Origin: Paenibacillus massiliensis 2301065 = DSM 16942
GTDB lineage: Bacteria; Bacillota; Bacilli; Paenibacillales; Paenibacillaceae
Assembly: GCF_000377505.1 (NCBI RefSeq)
Contig: NZ_KB898186.1
Location: 372,001-436,000 of the forward strand
Length of the DNA stretch: 64,000 bases
Direction of reading: 5' to 3'
Shown piece after piece: positions 14,620-23,999 of the stretch. A program made the translations under genes and the position numbers. A model generated the notes under the pieces. That model searched no databases, was not told where the DNA came from, and saw nothing but the letters and a program-made list of their open reading frames with translations. Within the stretch, counting starts at the first letter, position 1. Every line of letters starts with the position of its first letter.

Positions 14620-16272
14620 CTACAGCTGGAAACGCTCCAATTGACGGTGCATCTCAGCACTGATATCCCGGAGTTCCTTGACCTTGCCAGAGGCTTCCTC
14701 GAAGGACCGCTGCTGCTCGGCTGCAGATGCCGTAATCTCTTCACTGCTGGCGGCAGACTGCTCCGTAATGGCACTGATGTTCTCAATAGCCGTCTGTACC
14801 AGAATGCTGAGCTCATGCGATTGCTGCATCTCCTCCGCTACGTTCCGGATTTGCAGGCTGATTCGCTCGACGCTGTCGCCGATCGAGGAGAAGGTCTGGC
14901 CTGTCTGCCCGGTAGCCGCTTCCTGCTCTGAGGATAGAGTGATGCTATTCGTTACCGACTGTTTCACCTTGTCCATGGCGGCTGTGATCTCCGTAATAGC
15001 TGTGTAGATATGCTGTACGGATTGCTCCGATTGCTCAGCAAGCTTCTTCACCTCACTGGCGACGACGGTGAATCCACGTCCGGCCTCACCAGCGCGTGCG
15101 GCTTCAATCGAGGCATTGAGTGATAGGAGTGTCGTCTGGGCAGCTATGTCGGATACGAAGGCCGTCATTTCCTTGATCCGAACCGTACTGCCCTCCAGCT
15201 CCTGGAAGGTCTGCTCCATCTCAGCCATTGCCCTGCGATTGACCTCACTCAGCCGCTGCTGCTCCTGCATGACCGTGCGGCCTGCGGTTACGGTACCTAG
15301 TACCTCATTGCCATAATGCACGGATTCGGTGGTAGCCTGCAGATTGCTCTGGAAGGTCTGCTGCATCCGATCCACGACCGATACCGTCTCGCTCAAATCC
15401 TCCGCAATCTTCTGGCTGCCTTGAGACAGCTCTTCCGTCGTGCGTGTCACCTGCTGCACGATGGCCTGCATGGTCTCATTGCCACGATCAATATCCTGTG
15501 CCATTGAATCCACACGATACCCGGCTGCACTGATGGATTGGATCATCTGGCGTATGCTGTCGATCATCTGACGGAAGGAGACATTCAGCTCAGCGAGCTC
15601 ATCCTTGCCCTGTGCAGGTGGTAGCTGGACCTTGAGGTCACCTTGAGCGATTCGACTGGCGGCATCCTTCAGGGTCTGAATACGTCCAGCCAGCTTGCGC
15701 GAAGTATAGATGTTGAACAACGTGCTTGCAATGAGAAGGACGAGTGCGCCTGCAAGCGCGAGCTTCCAGGTGTTCTGGATGTCGTTCTCCAATGTAGCGG
15801 TGAAGGTATCATATTGTTCACGAGTCAGCTCATTCAGCATGTAGATATCGTTCTGAATGCCTTTGACCCGGGAGCTATAACGCTTGGCTTCCGAGCTATT
15901 CATCTCCGCCATCGCTTGGGTGGCCCCCGCAGACAGTTCTGTCATTTTCTCTTGAATGGAGCTAATCAGGCTCATCTGACGTTCATCATGGATGAGACTC
16001 GTCGCGAGCTGGTCGGAGATCTGCTGACCTTCCTCTAGTAGCTGTGCTACAGCGTTCTGATTCGCTGCCGACATCGAGGTGGAATAGACGTCTAGAGCCT
16101 GCTGTACCTGCATCTGGTTGGCATTCAGCTCTGATACCTTCAGCATGGCAGGCACGAGATTCTGGTTCCCCGCGTTCATACCGAGCAATTGAAATATGAT
16201 GTAGGCCACCAGCATCAGGGAGGCTAGCAGCGTAATTAAAGCGTAGCTGATTAGTTTGCCTTGTAGCTTCAT
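14620..16272 (-). CDS. Methyl-accepting chemotaxis protein, operon with BMP lipoprotein
   Basis: 550 residues: TM1 (about 8-30), an extracytoplasmic helical region of about 135 residues, TM2 (about 169-188), a HAMP linker and a long cytoplasmic coiled coil. The signalling tip contains [26 protein letters not shown], the CheA/CheW contact region. The small helical sensor region lacks the fold of a dCache domain. It starts 51 nt after the lipoprotein gene, and AGGAG lies 8 nt before its ATG. The pairing suggests that the lipoprotein may supply the ligand and dock on the receptor, as binding proteins do for some E. coli receptors; that is inference. Confidence 0.9.
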   Translation of the reverse strand: MKLQGKLISYALITLLASLMLVAYIIFQLLGMNAGNQNLVPAMLKVSELNANQMQVQQALDVYSTSMSAANQNAVAQLLEEGQQISDQLATSLIHDERQMSLISSIQEKMTELSAGATQAMAEMNSSEAKRYSSRVKGIQNDIYMLNELTREQYDTFTATLENDIQNTWKLALAGALVLLIASTLFNIYTSRKLAGRIQTLKDAASRIAQGDLKVQLPPAQGKDELAELNVSFRQMIDSIRQMIQSISAAGYRVDSMAQDIDRGNETMQAIVQQVTRTTEELSQGSQKIAEDLSETVSVVDRMQQTFQSNLQATTESVHYGNEVLGTVTAGRTVMQEQQRLSEVNRRAMAEMEQTFQELEGSTVRIKEMTAFVSDIAAQTTLLSLNASIEAARAGEAGRGFTVVASEVKKLAEQSEQSVQHIYTAITEITAAMDKVKQSVTNSITLSSEQEAATGQTGQTFSSIGDSVERISLQIRNVAEEMQQSHELSILVQTAIENISAITEQSAASSEEITASAAEQQRSFEEASGKVKELRDISAEMHRQLERFQL

Positions 16273-16323
16273 GGATGTGCTCCTATCTCTGATTGTGATT
16301 AGTCTTCCGTGGACAATGCTGCA

Positions 16324-17340
16324 TTACTTCTGTAAGTTCACCTTCACTTCACCAGAAGCGAGCTTGGCCTTCAGGTCCTCGAACTGCTGCTCTTGTGCAT
16401 CCGTCAGCTCAATGTTGTGAAGCTCCGTGAGTCCCACGCCATTCTCAGCCATGCCATAGACCATCACCTTGTCAGGGAAGCTATTGTTATTGCTCTTGAA
16501 GGTATCAACGGCATTTCGCATGGCGACATCGACATTTTTGAGCATCGAAGTCAGGATTGCTTTTTCCGCGAGGAAAAATTGATCCGTGTCCACTCCTATA
16601 GCGTGCTTGCGCAAATCCTGAATTTCCGAAAGGGCTCCGACGCCAGTAAGCCCCGCAGCTACATAGATGACATCTGTACCTTGCTCGTTAATCATTTGTG
16701 AAGCGAGCTCTGCCCCGAGCTCTGAGTTACCGAAATCATTTGCATAGACAGCCTCGACACTGGCATCAGGATTCACAGCCTGTACCCCTTGCTCGAAGCC
16801 CTGCTGGAAATCACGCAGAACCGGGATGTCCATGCCACCCAGGAAGCCAACCTTGTCAGCCTTGGTAGCGAAGCCTGCAATGATGCCGGCCAGGAAGCTG
16901 CCATCTTCGGCTTTGAACAAAATGGAGTGCACGTTAGGAAGCTCAGATTGACTATCTACAATTAAGAAGGTCTGCTCTGGATATCGCTCGGCAACCTTCT
17001 CCATATCAGCCTTAACCGTATCACTGAGTCCAATAATGAGATCTACCTTGTCTTGGGCAAAATGCTCGAAGGCCTCTTCTGTCGTCATTCCCTTCCCAGG
17101 CTCTCTATAATCAAAGATAATACTGTTCTCATTGCGTTCCTGCGCCAGACCTTCAAATGCAGCGTCGTTGAAGGAACGATCCCCCAGTCCTACATCAGTC
17201 AGGACGATGCCGACGGTAATTCGCCCATCCTTGCCGTCCTTGCCTGCTTCACCACCAGGTGCTGTGCATGCCGACAGGAGCAGCATGACTAGAGCAAGCT
17301 TGAAGATCAGCAGCAGCATTTTACCGTGTGTTTTTTTCAT
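16324..17340 (-). CDS. BMP-family substrate-binding lipoprotein (PnrA-like)
   Basis: 338 residues with a lipoprotein signal peptide (LLLSAC, Cys25), then a basic-membrane-protein fold: GIVLTDVGLGDRSFNDAAFEGL, DLIIGLSD, FLAGIIAGFAT and FGNSELGAELASQMI. BMP proteins (PnrA, Med in Bacillus) usually bind purine nucleosides for ABC transporters. No permease or ATPase genes lie beside it; its only partner is the chemoreceptor. A transport role with a distant permease or a sensory role for chemotaxis are both possible. A possible sigma-D promoter is upstream. Confidence 0.88.
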   Translation of the reverse strand: MKKTHGKMLLLIFKLALVMLLLSACTAPGGEAGKDGKDGRITVGIVLTDVGLGDRSFNDAAFEGLAQERNENSIIFDYREPGKGMTTEEAFEHFAQDKVDLIIGLSDTVKADMEKVAERYPEQTFLIVDSQSELPNVHSILFKAEDGSFLAGIIAGFATKADKVGFLGGMDIPVLRDFQQGFEQGVQAVNPDASVEAVYANDFGNSELGAELASQMINEQGTDVIYVAAGLTGVGALSEIQDLRKHAIGVDTDQFFLAEKAILTSMLKNVDVAMRNAVDTFKSNNNSFPDKVMVYGMAENGVGLTELHNIELTDAQEQQFEDLKAKLASGEVKVNLQK

Positions 17341-17411
17341 GTACGTGTGCCCTCGTTTCTTTCAATAGTGTCTTTGTCATTTCATTCTAGGAGGTATGTA
17401 CTACTTCACAT

Positions 17412-17438
17412 TTATCGGAAAGGTGGAGGGGGATTTTC
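17412..17438 (-). promoter_or_regulatory. Candidate sigma-D promoter for the BMP-chemoreceptor operon
   Basis: On the minus strand GAAA (17438-17435) and TCCGATAA (17419-17412) are 15 nt apart, close to the motility sigma factor consensus TAAA-N15-GCCGATAA. It gives a leader of about 65 nt. The rest of the 17341-17687 gap, between divergent operons, contains an ACCGATAT (17623-17630), a partial -10 of the same class for the other receptor, but no matching -35. Confidence 0.45.
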
Positions 17439-17687
17439 ATACGTCGAGCTGAAACTTTACTGAAATATAACATTATTCATGAAATATTCACTGTTTTCAA
17501 TATTAAAGTTTGTCTTCGTGTTAGCCTCATAAGCCTGTGTGGTTGTTAGTGGACTGGGAAAAATATGCACAAAAAAAGTCTATTCCGAACCGCTTATTAC
17601 GCTATTCCTCCAGCACGCTAGTACCGATATAAAAAGCATAGGCATAATAGAACATAACAACATCACAACAGAATAAGGGGAATTCAT

Positions 17688-19673
17688 ATGTCCACACTCA
17701 AGACAAAAATCCTTCTGATGGTCCTTTCCATGTGTATCCTGCTGTCGATTCCACTATCCGTGGTTTCTTTGATCAACATTGAGAAGGAAGCGACGAGGGC
17801 CGTACATTTTGAATTGCAAGGTACTGTGCAGAAAGCATCAGCCAATATTAATGGCTGGGCACTTGCGCAGGCGAAGGTCGTCGAGACCCTGGGTACAACA
17901 ATTCAGAATACGACTCCGCTTCATGATATTACTTTAGAGCACCTGCAGGCCTATCAATTGCCTACGAACAAAGAGGATATCGCTACGATCTATTTCGGGC
18001 TAGAGGATGGGACCTATATGGATGGTGCCGGCTTCATTCCTGATGCCTCATTCGATGCTCGGGAACGTCCGTGGTACAAGGCCATCAAGGCTTCTGATCA
18101 GCTTACGATCAGTGATGCCTATGTGACTCAGGCAGGTGTGCAATCCATATTCATCGGGGTTCCATTCCATGACGAGAACGGCCAATTCCAGGGAGCCATC
18201 TCGGAGAATATTTCCTTGACCTCCATTAAGGATGAAGTGAATGCGTTGAATACAGAGCATAGCTTCAGCTTCTTGTTGGATACGGCTGGTGTGGTTCTCT
18301 CCCATCCTGACGAATCCTTGCTCAATACTCCTCTAGTCGAGCATGAAGACTATAAGGACATTGTACAAGCGATGCTGCGTGACCCAAGTGGTATGTCGGA
18401 GTATACCTATAATAACGATCGTCAGCTAATCTATTTCGAGAAGGTCCCACAGACGAACTGGATTATAGCTAGTTCGATCTCGAAGGCTGCGGCTTTTGCA
18501 GAGTATACCAAAGTCAGAAACTTCGTCATAATCTTCGTGGTTCTGTTCTCGCTACTGATGATAGCCATTGTGTACTTCTTGTCCTATCGGGCGATCAAGC
18601 CTCTTATTGAAATGAGGGATAGTGCTGCGAAGCTGGCTGCTGGGGATGTTACTGTTCGAGTCTCCATAAAGGGCAAGGATGAGATTGCGCAGCTAGGCGC
18701 CTCCTTCAACGAGATGTCGGCTTCTCTGAATGGCCTGATCAAGCAGGTGGATCATTCCGCACGACAAGTGCAGACGTCATCTCAATTGATGTCTCAGGAT
18801 GCTACAGGAAGTAATGAGATCGCCATGCAGGTATCGACCGTTATCGAGGAGATTGCCAAGGGAGCGGCAGAGCAGGCTGGCTCCATTCAACTGGGTGCAG
18901 AGAGAATAGGCGAGATTAATGAGACGATCAACCAGATCTATAGCCAGACGGATCATACACGTTCCGTAGTCGGTGACGTCACACAAGCTATGGACAGTGG
19001 GAATGAATCATTCGAACGGCTGATTGCGTTGTCAGATTCAAGTCGGGAATCGACGAGCAGGGTCGAGGCTGCCAATGAGCTGTTATTGAATAAAATTGTT
19101 GAAATCTCAACGATTACGGAAAGCATCAAGAATATCGCGGCGCAGACGAATTTGTTAGCCTTGAATGCATCAATCGAAGCGGCACGGGCCGGGGAGCATG
19201 GCAAGGGCTTCGCCGTGGTTGCGGGGGAAGTGCGCAAGCTTGCTGAGCAATCGGCACAATCCATCGGTGGAATCAATCAGTTGTTGGGTGAGCTTGATCA
19301 GGCAGGGAATCAGAGCTCGGCTGAGCTGGAGAGGTTCCGTCTGAACAGTGCCTCCCAATTGGAGTCGATTCAAGAGACGTCAGGGTCTTTCGCCCACATT
19401 CGTCACTCGGTTGACGTCATCATTAATGCGATCAACGCCATAAGCTCCGCTATGGAGGAATTGCAAGCGGGAGCTAACCAGGTCTCCGAGGTCATGACAG
19501 GGCTGGCGGCTGTAGCGGAAGAAAGTGCAGCTTCTACCGAAGAAGCAGCTTCCTCTACGCAGGAGCAGTCCCGAACAATTAGCAACATTTCAGAGGCAGC
19601 CAGTGAACTGCTGCAGCATGCTGATCAATTGTTGGCAGAAATCAGTCGTTTCCGTACAGACAATAAAAGATAA
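17688..19673 (+). CDS. Methyl-accepting chemotaxis protein with dCache sensor
   Basis: 661 residues: TM1 (about 8-28), a large extracytoplasmic double-Cache domain (about 35-275), TM2 (about 280-302), HAMP and signalling domain ([26 protein letters not shown]). In the Cache domain [11 protein letters not shown] followed by SDAYV resembles the amino-acid-binding signature of dCache receptors, so amino acids are plausible ligands; that is inference. AAGGGGAA precedes the ATG. It is divergent from the BMP-receptor operon, and the two may share a motility-linked control region. A hairpin follows. Confidence 0.9.
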   Translation: MSTLKTKILLMVLSMCILLSIPLSVVSLINIEKEATRAVHFELQGTVQKASANINGWALAQAKVVETLGTTIQNTTPLHDITLEHLQAYQLPTNKEDIATIYFGLEDGTYMDGAGFIPDASFDARERPWYKAIKASDQLTISDAYVTQAGVQSIFIGVPFHDENGQFQGAISENISLTSIKDEVNALNTEHSFSFLLDTAGVVLSHPDESLLNTPLVEHEDYKDIVQAMLRDPSGMSEYTYNNDRQLIYFEKVPQTNWIIASSISKAAAFAEYTKVRNFVIIFVVLFSLLMIAIVYFLSYRAIKPLIEMRDSAAKLAAGDVTVRVSIKGKDEIAQLGASFNEMSASLNGLIKQVDHSARQVQTSSQLMSQDATGSNEIAMQVSTVIEEIAKGAAEQAGSIQLGAERIGEINETINQIYSQTDHTRSVVGDVTQAMDSGNESFERLIALSDSSRESTSRVEAANELLLNKIVEISTITESIKNIAAQTNLLALNASIEAARAGEHGKGFAVVAGEVRKLAEQSAQSIGGINQLLGELDQAGNQSSAELERFRLNSASQLESIQETSGSFAHIRHSVDVIINAINAISSAMEELQAGANQVSEVMTGLAAVAEESAASTEEAASSTQEQSRTISNISEAASELLQHADQLLAEISRFRTDNKR

Positions 19674-19691
19674 AGATAAAGATAAACAACA

Positions 19692-19728
19692 AAACAGCGA
19701 TTCTCCTTTAATCGGAGAGTCGCTGTTT
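19692..19728. terminator. Hairpin between convergent chemoreceptor and MFS genes
   Basis: AAACAGCGA (19692-19700) pairs perfectly with TCGCTGTTT (19720-19728), extended by TCTCC/GGAGA inside. It has a short T run and sits between two convergent genes, so it may act in both directions. Confidence 0.7.
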
Positions 19729-19791
19729 ACGTGTGTGGGTCCTATGCAATTTGCTGTATTAATTCTGTCAAAGCTGCTGAGAGAACGACGG

Positions 19792-20991
19792 TCATACAGC
19801 CTTCCGCTTCTCTACCATGTAGTAACTCAAGATAGCTCCAACCGTGCCGATCGCGGCAATCAATCCTCCGACAAGTGGTACATAGACCAGCCCTGCCTGT
19901 GTGAGTACTACACCGCCAATGAAGGCACCAGCAGCGTTCCCCAGATTGAGTGCAGAATGACTGGATGTAGCCGCAAGGCGTGGTGCCTCATGTGCCAGAT
20001 TCATAATGCGCAGCTGAATACCTGGCATAATGCCGAAGGCCGCCATTCCCCACAGAAAAATAAAGATCAGTGCCAGCGCCGGAATATGCAGCACGCCCGA
20101 CAGGATCAGTAGCAGTGCGGACAAAATGATGAAGATGGTAATCACTGAAGGCATCAGTTTCCAGTCTGCAAGGCGCCCGCCAATGAGATTCCCCAGCGTC
20201 ACACCAATTCCATACATGACCAGAATCCAGGTTACGCTACTCTCCTGAAAGCCGGCGACATCTGTCAGCATGGGGGTAATGTACGTGAACACTGCAAACA
20301 TGCTGCAGCATCCGAATGCTCCCGTAGCCAGAATCAGCAGCACCTGAGGCTGAAAGAGGCTGCTAACCTCCTTAGCTAGGCTTGGTTGCTCCGTCTGTTC
20401 AATCTTGGGAATCATCGTAATAATCCCGATCAGAGATATGATGCCCATAATTGTGATAGCCCCAAAGGAGGCCCGCCAACCGAGCTGCTGTCCGATCAAG
20501 GTACCGAATGGCACGCCGATAATATTGGCAATGGTCAATCCTGCGAGTACCATAGAGACCGCGGCAGCCCGTCTATCTGGACGAACCAGTCTGGCCGCAA
20601 TCAAGGACCCTGTGCCGAGGAAGGTGCCGTGGGCCAGCGCGGTAACGAGACGAGAGCCCATCAGCAATCCATAACTGGGGGCCAACGCTCCAACCAGGTT
20701 CCCGATAATGAAGATGACCATCAACAGGCATAGTAGCTGCTTCTGGGCGATTTTACTGGTGGCAATGGTCAGGATGGGCGCACCCAAGGCTACGCCAAGT
20801 GCGTAACCAGTGATCAGCTGTCCCGCCTGTGCGATCGTAACGTCCAGGTCTCTGGCCACATTGGGCAACAGCCCCATGATGACGAATTCCGTCATCCCGA
20901 TGGCAAATGCCCCGGCCGTGAGGCAGAATAAAGCTAACGGAAAGCGGCTGCTGTTGCTCAAGCCTTGCTGTGATGTTTCTACTTTTTGCAT
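19792..20991 (-). CDS. MFS transporter, DHA1 type (AraJ/PbuE-like)
   Basis: 399 residues with 12 predicted membrane segments. The N-terminus (AIGMTEFVIMGLLPNVARDLDVTIAQAGQLITGYALGVALGAP) is highly typical of the DHA1 drug:proton antiporter group with AraJ, YdhP and the purine exporter PbuE. The substrate is not predictable. GGGAGAG precedes the ATG. It is divergent from a LacI-type regulator 257 nt away, and a palindrome lies between them. No riboswitch of the PbuE type was found in the leader. Confidence 0.85.
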   Translation of the reverse strand: MQKVETSQQGLSNSSRFPLALFCLTAGAFAIGMTEFVIMGLLPNVARDLDVTIAQAGQLITGYALGVALGAPILTIATSKIAQKQLLCLLMVIFIIGNLVGALAPSYGLLMGSRLVTALAHGTFLGTGSLIAARLVRPDRRAAAVSMVLAGLTIANIIGVPFGTLIGQQLGWRASFGAITIMGIISLIGIITMIPKIEQTEQPSLAKEVSSLFQPQVLLILATGAFGCCSMFAVFTYITPMLTDVAGFQESSVTWILVMYGIGVTLGNLIGGRLADWKLMPSVITIFIILSALLLILSGVLHIPALALIFIFLWGMAAFGIMPGIQLRIMNLAHEAPRLAATSSHSALNLGNAAGAFIGGVVLTQAGLVYVPLVGGLIAAIGTVGAILSYYMVEKRKAV

Positions 20992-21063
20992 GGTTTCTCT
21001 CCCGTTTTCTGAAATCTCTATCTTTTCAATATGTACATCCTATCATCTAAAATTAAAATTGAA

Positions 21064-21116
21064 CATGGTTTCTCTTTACCATGCTCGGGACAAGCTTAAT
21101 AATAGTTTTATAAAAC
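21064..21116. promoter_or_regulatory. Two palindromes between MFS and LacI genes
   Basis: CATGGT-N8-ACCATG (21064-21083) and the perfect GTTTTATAAAAC (21105-21116) lie between the divergent genes. The second is the right type and size for a LacI-family operator. Which gene each controls is unknown. Confidence 0.4.
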
Positions 21117-21248
21117 GTTATAGAAAATTTACTAAAAAAAAAGTATACTTCTAATACAACTGTTGCGGGGATGGGAGACAGGCTAATAATGACCCGCAGG
21201 TCGGTTTGTCCGACTTACCATATTCCGCGGCGTGTAAGGAGATTAGGC

Positions 21249-22268
21249 ATGAAAAGGTTAACGATTGAGGATGTGGCCCAGAAGGCCGGTGTATCGAAGA
21301 GTACCGTATCGCAGTATCTGAACAAGCGTTATAAATATATGAGCGATAGCACCAAGGAACGAATCGCACAGGTGATCAAGGAGCTGAATTACCAGCCGAA
21401 CGGGGCTGCGCGAAGTCTGAAGAACAACCGCTCCTTCATGATCGGTATCATCGTGGCGAATCTGGACTACACGTTGTCCATCCAGGGCATCCGGGCTATC
21501 GAGAATGAGCTGCAGCAATATGGCATTCAGGTTATTATTTGCAACGCTGATGAGAATCCTGACAAGGAGAACAAGCACATTGAGATGCTGATCGCCAGGC
21601 AGGTGGATGGACTGATTATTTTCCCGACAGGCAAAAATGCAGAGGCCTACAACCGTTTGGTGGATGAGAAGTTCCCACTGGTCTTCCTGGATCGTCTGGT
21701 AGAGGGAGTCACGACGCAAAGTCTGCTTCTCGATAATGACATGGCTGTCAAGATCGGCATTCAGGAGCTGGTACAGCATGGTCATCAGCGTATAGCTCTC
21801 CTGACGCCTCCACTGGGCGTGAACCGGATCACGCCTCGGGTTGAACGAGTCAGTGGTTATAAGAAGGTCATGGAGGAGTATGGCTTGCCGATCCGTGAGG
21901 ACTATATTCGCAGTGTATCGCGAGACGAGATCTTCTCCACACTGGATGAGCTGTTCGCGCTCGATGAGCGGCCTACCGCATTACTAGCCGGGAACGATAT
22001 TGTGCTGGCGGAGATTCTCCAATATATGAATGCAAAAGGGATGCGCATCCCGCGTGATATCTCGATTATCGGTATCGATGACGCTCAGTTCGCACATATA
22101 TACAATCCTTCGATTACGACGATTCGGCAGCCGATTGCTGAGATGGGCAAGCAGGCAGCCAAGACGCTGCTGTCCGCTATTGAGGAGGAGGGCGACGCGG
22201 TGCCGATCATTTATCGCTTCGTGCCGCAGCTGATTCAGGGCGAATCCGTCAGCAAGCCCGAGAACTGA
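21249..22268 (+). CDS. LacI-family transcriptional regulator, KdgR-like
   Basis: 339 residues: helix-turn-helix (LTIEDVAQKAGVSKSTVSQYLNKRYKYMS) and a periplasmic-binding-like effector domain (about 60-335, with the ISIIGIDDAQFAHIYNPSITTIRQP hinge-side motif). The 'SKSTVSQYLN.RY.YMS' head resembles KdgR-type regulators of Bacillus, which control pectin-derived 2-keto-3-deoxygluconate genes; such genes lie 10 kb away at 31-34.5 kb. The ATG at 21249 is chosen, as AAGGAG (21237-21242) lies 6 nt upstream; a longer frame starts at 21171. Effector uncertain. Confidence 0.78.
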   Translation: MKRLTIEDVAQKAGVSKSTVSQYLNKRYKYMSDSTKERIAQVIKELNYQPNGAARSLKNNRSFMIGIIVANLDYTLSIQGIRAIENELQQYGIQVIICNADENPDKENKHIEMLIARQVDGLIIFPTGKNAEAYNRLVDEKFPLVFLDRLVEGVTTQSLLLDNDMAVKIGIQELVQHGHQRIALLTPPLGVNRITPRVERVSGYKKVMEEYGLPIREDYIRSVSRDEIFSTLDELFALDERPTALLAGNDIVLAEILQYMNAKGMRIPRDISIIGIDDAQFAHIYNPSITTIRQPIAEMGKQAAKTLLSAIEEEGDAVPIIYRFVPQLIQGESVSKPEN

Positions 22269-22397
22269 TCAGAGCGAAGTGACAGGATAGAGGGGCTCTG
22301 GAAGGGCTTGGGGATAGAGTGTTATTGGTTGCTACTGATTATTGAGTTATCTAATGGAGCATGAAGCCCTGTTCATGTGGTAAGAATTAGATACGAG

Positions 22398-22443
22398 GAG
22401 CTCTCTGGCGATGCAGCTTGCTTGCGGCCGGAGAGCTCTTTTT
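22398..22443 (+). terminator. Terminator after the LacI-type gene
   Basis: GAGCTCTCTGGC (22398-22409) pairs with GCCGGAGAGCTC (22427-22438), one wobble, followed by T5. It ends the regulator transcript. Confidence 0.85.
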
Positions 22444-22497
22444 CAGCGATTATTTCTATTCGTTCCGTTGATTGCATTGCTTGAGCTGTAGTGATGA

Positions 22498-22863
22498 TTA
22501 CATATGCTCGGCCAGTTGTACCTCGAATCCGTCCGGGTCAGCGATGTATATAAAACGCAAATGGGGATTCGGCTGGATGGGGCCGCGTACAATGGGAATA
22601 CCCAATGCTATCAGGCGTTCTATAGTTTCCTCTAGTGACCTCACCTCATAACCGATGGACACGCCAGCTTCGGGTTTGAGAACGACTTCGTTGCCCTCAA
22701 TCAGTTCAAGTGCTGTTTCATTTTCCATGCCCAGCATGGCAATTTGCCGTCCACGGCTTTCAAATCTGCGCTGTATCTGGAGCCCGAGCTTTCCGTGATA
22801 GAAGTCGATGGATGCCTCCAGATTGCGTACGCGCAGCGTGATCCAGTTGAGTCTGATCAACAC
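22498..22863 (-). CDS. VOC-family (glyoxalase/dioxygenase-like) protein
   Basis: 121 residues with the two beta-alpha-beta-beta-beta modules of the vicinal-oxygen-chelate fold: WITLRVRNLEASIDFYHGKLGLQ and RFIYIADPDGFEVQLAEHM, the latter the conserved ending with a metal-ligand Glu. Members are lactoylglutathione lyases, dioxygenases or resistance proteins; the exact reaction cannot be told. A GTG start at 22863 follows AAGGAGAG at a distance of about 9 nt. Monocistronic, convergent with the LacI-type gene. Confidence 0.8.
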   Translation of the reverse strand: MLIRLNWITLRVRNLEASIDFYHGKLGLQIQRRFESRGRQIAMLGMENETALELIEGNEVVLKPEAGVSIGYEVRSLEETIERLIALGIPIVRGPIQPNPHLRFIYIADPDGFEVQLAEHM

Positions 22864-22961
22864 AGTGAATCTCTCCTTTTTACGTCATATGGACAAGCGA
22901 TTTCAACTTTTTTGTGATTATTCCTATTCGTTCCGTAGACTGCGCTGCTTAAGCTGTGACC

Positions 22962-23867
22962 TCAGTCGTATCTTTCCCGATATTCCAGAGGGGACAGCCC
23001 TGTCCAACGCTTGAACTGCCTGCTGAAATGAGAGGCGTTCTTGTAGCCAAGCCGCTTACTGATGGACTGGATCGAGAGACCAGGCTTCTTGATCAGCAAG
23101 CGCGCTTCCTTCAGCTTCAATTGGGATAAATATTGACGAGGCGACAAGCCGTATACCTTTTTGAACACCTCATATCCGTAGCCTGCACTGAGTCCGATGG
23201 ATTGAATAATGCGCTCAATATACAGTCCCTCGTCCGTCTCTGCCGATTCAGGGTGGAGTACCTGCTGCTTGAACGACGTCTTGATCATCTCGGCGATTTC
23301 CTTGGCGTACTTGGTGTTGTTGATGCCTGCGGGTTGAAGGGGAGAAGGACTGCTCTCCAGCATTCGATCCAGGGCAATCAGCAGCTCCGAGAGGATGATC
23401 TGGACCTCCATCTTCGTGCGGAAGGAATAAGGGGCTTCCCGGTCGGTGAGAGCAACCCAGCGCTTCAGAATCTGTTGTAATTCAACGTTGTACTCGTGGT
23501 TGTGGCGGTACAGGATCTCGCATTTCTGAATCATGGTAGTCATGAACACAGGGTCATCAATGTCAAAGTGAGCACAAAAATACGTCATGCCCTGCGGATC
23601 GGTACAGTGAATCTCGTGCTGGAAGCCGGGCGGAATGATCAGGATATCGCCTTGCTTGACTTCATAGCTGTCCTGCTCAAGCTGTGTAGATTGGCTGCCC
23701 TCCAGCACCCAGATCATCTCGAAGGCCAGATGCAGGTCAGACGGTACATGCCAGCCTTTATCCACCTTCTGGGTATGGGCCCCGAAGAAGCTGATATTCC
23801 AATCCAGTACTGGAAGCCGCCGGGCATTCGTTAAGAGCGGGTTATCTATCGAATGATGCTCATTCAT
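22962..23867 (-). CDS. AraC-family regulator of the GH42 gene
   Basis: 301 residues: an N-terminal cupin-like sensor (VLEGSQSTQLEQDSYEVKQGDILIIPPGFQHEIH) and a C-terminal double helix-turn-helix (LSPRQYLSQLKLKEARLLIKKP and SISKRLGYKNASHFSRQFKRWTGLSPLEYRERYD). AAAGGTG lies 7 nt before the ATG. It is divergent from the beta-galactosidase 132 nt away and so is probably its sugar-responsive activator. Confidence 0.88.
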   Translation of the reverse strand: MNEHHSIDNPLLTNARRLPVLDWNISFFGAHTQKVDKGWHVPSDLHLAFEMIWVLEGSQSTQLEQDSYEVKQGDILIIPPGFQHEIHCTDPQGMTYFCAHFDIDDPVFMTTMIQKCEILYRHNHEYNVELQQILKRWVALTDREAPYSFRTKMEVQIILSELLIALDRMLESSPSPLQPAGINNTKYAKEIAEMIKTSFKQQVLHPESAETDEGLYIERIIQSIGLSAGYGYEVFKKVYGLSPRQYLSQLKLKEARLLIKKPGLSIQSISKRLGYKNASHFSRQFKRWTGLSPLEYRERYD

Positions 23868-23905
23868 CTATATCACCTTTGATTTGGGTAAATTGTCCCC
23901 CAGGA

Positions 23906-23935
23906 TTGACTATATTCATTCTACACGATTATCTA
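23906..23935 (+). promoter_or_regulatory. Promoter of the GH42 gene
   Basis: TTGACT (23906-23911) and TATCTA (23930-23935) with an 18-nt spacer. It lies 65 nt upstream of the start at 24000, in the shared region with the araC-type gene. A partial cre-like box (GAAGCGCTTACA, 23961-23972) follows. Confidence 0.5.
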
Positions 23936-23999
23936 CATAATGAATAATAAGCATGATTGACGAAGCGCTTACATGAATCCATTCGAGGAGGAGTCGCAA

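Noticed and set aside
23961..23972. A cre-like site before the GH42 gene
   Set aside because: Only half of the CcpA consensus is matched; kept as a note in the promoter entry, not as a site.
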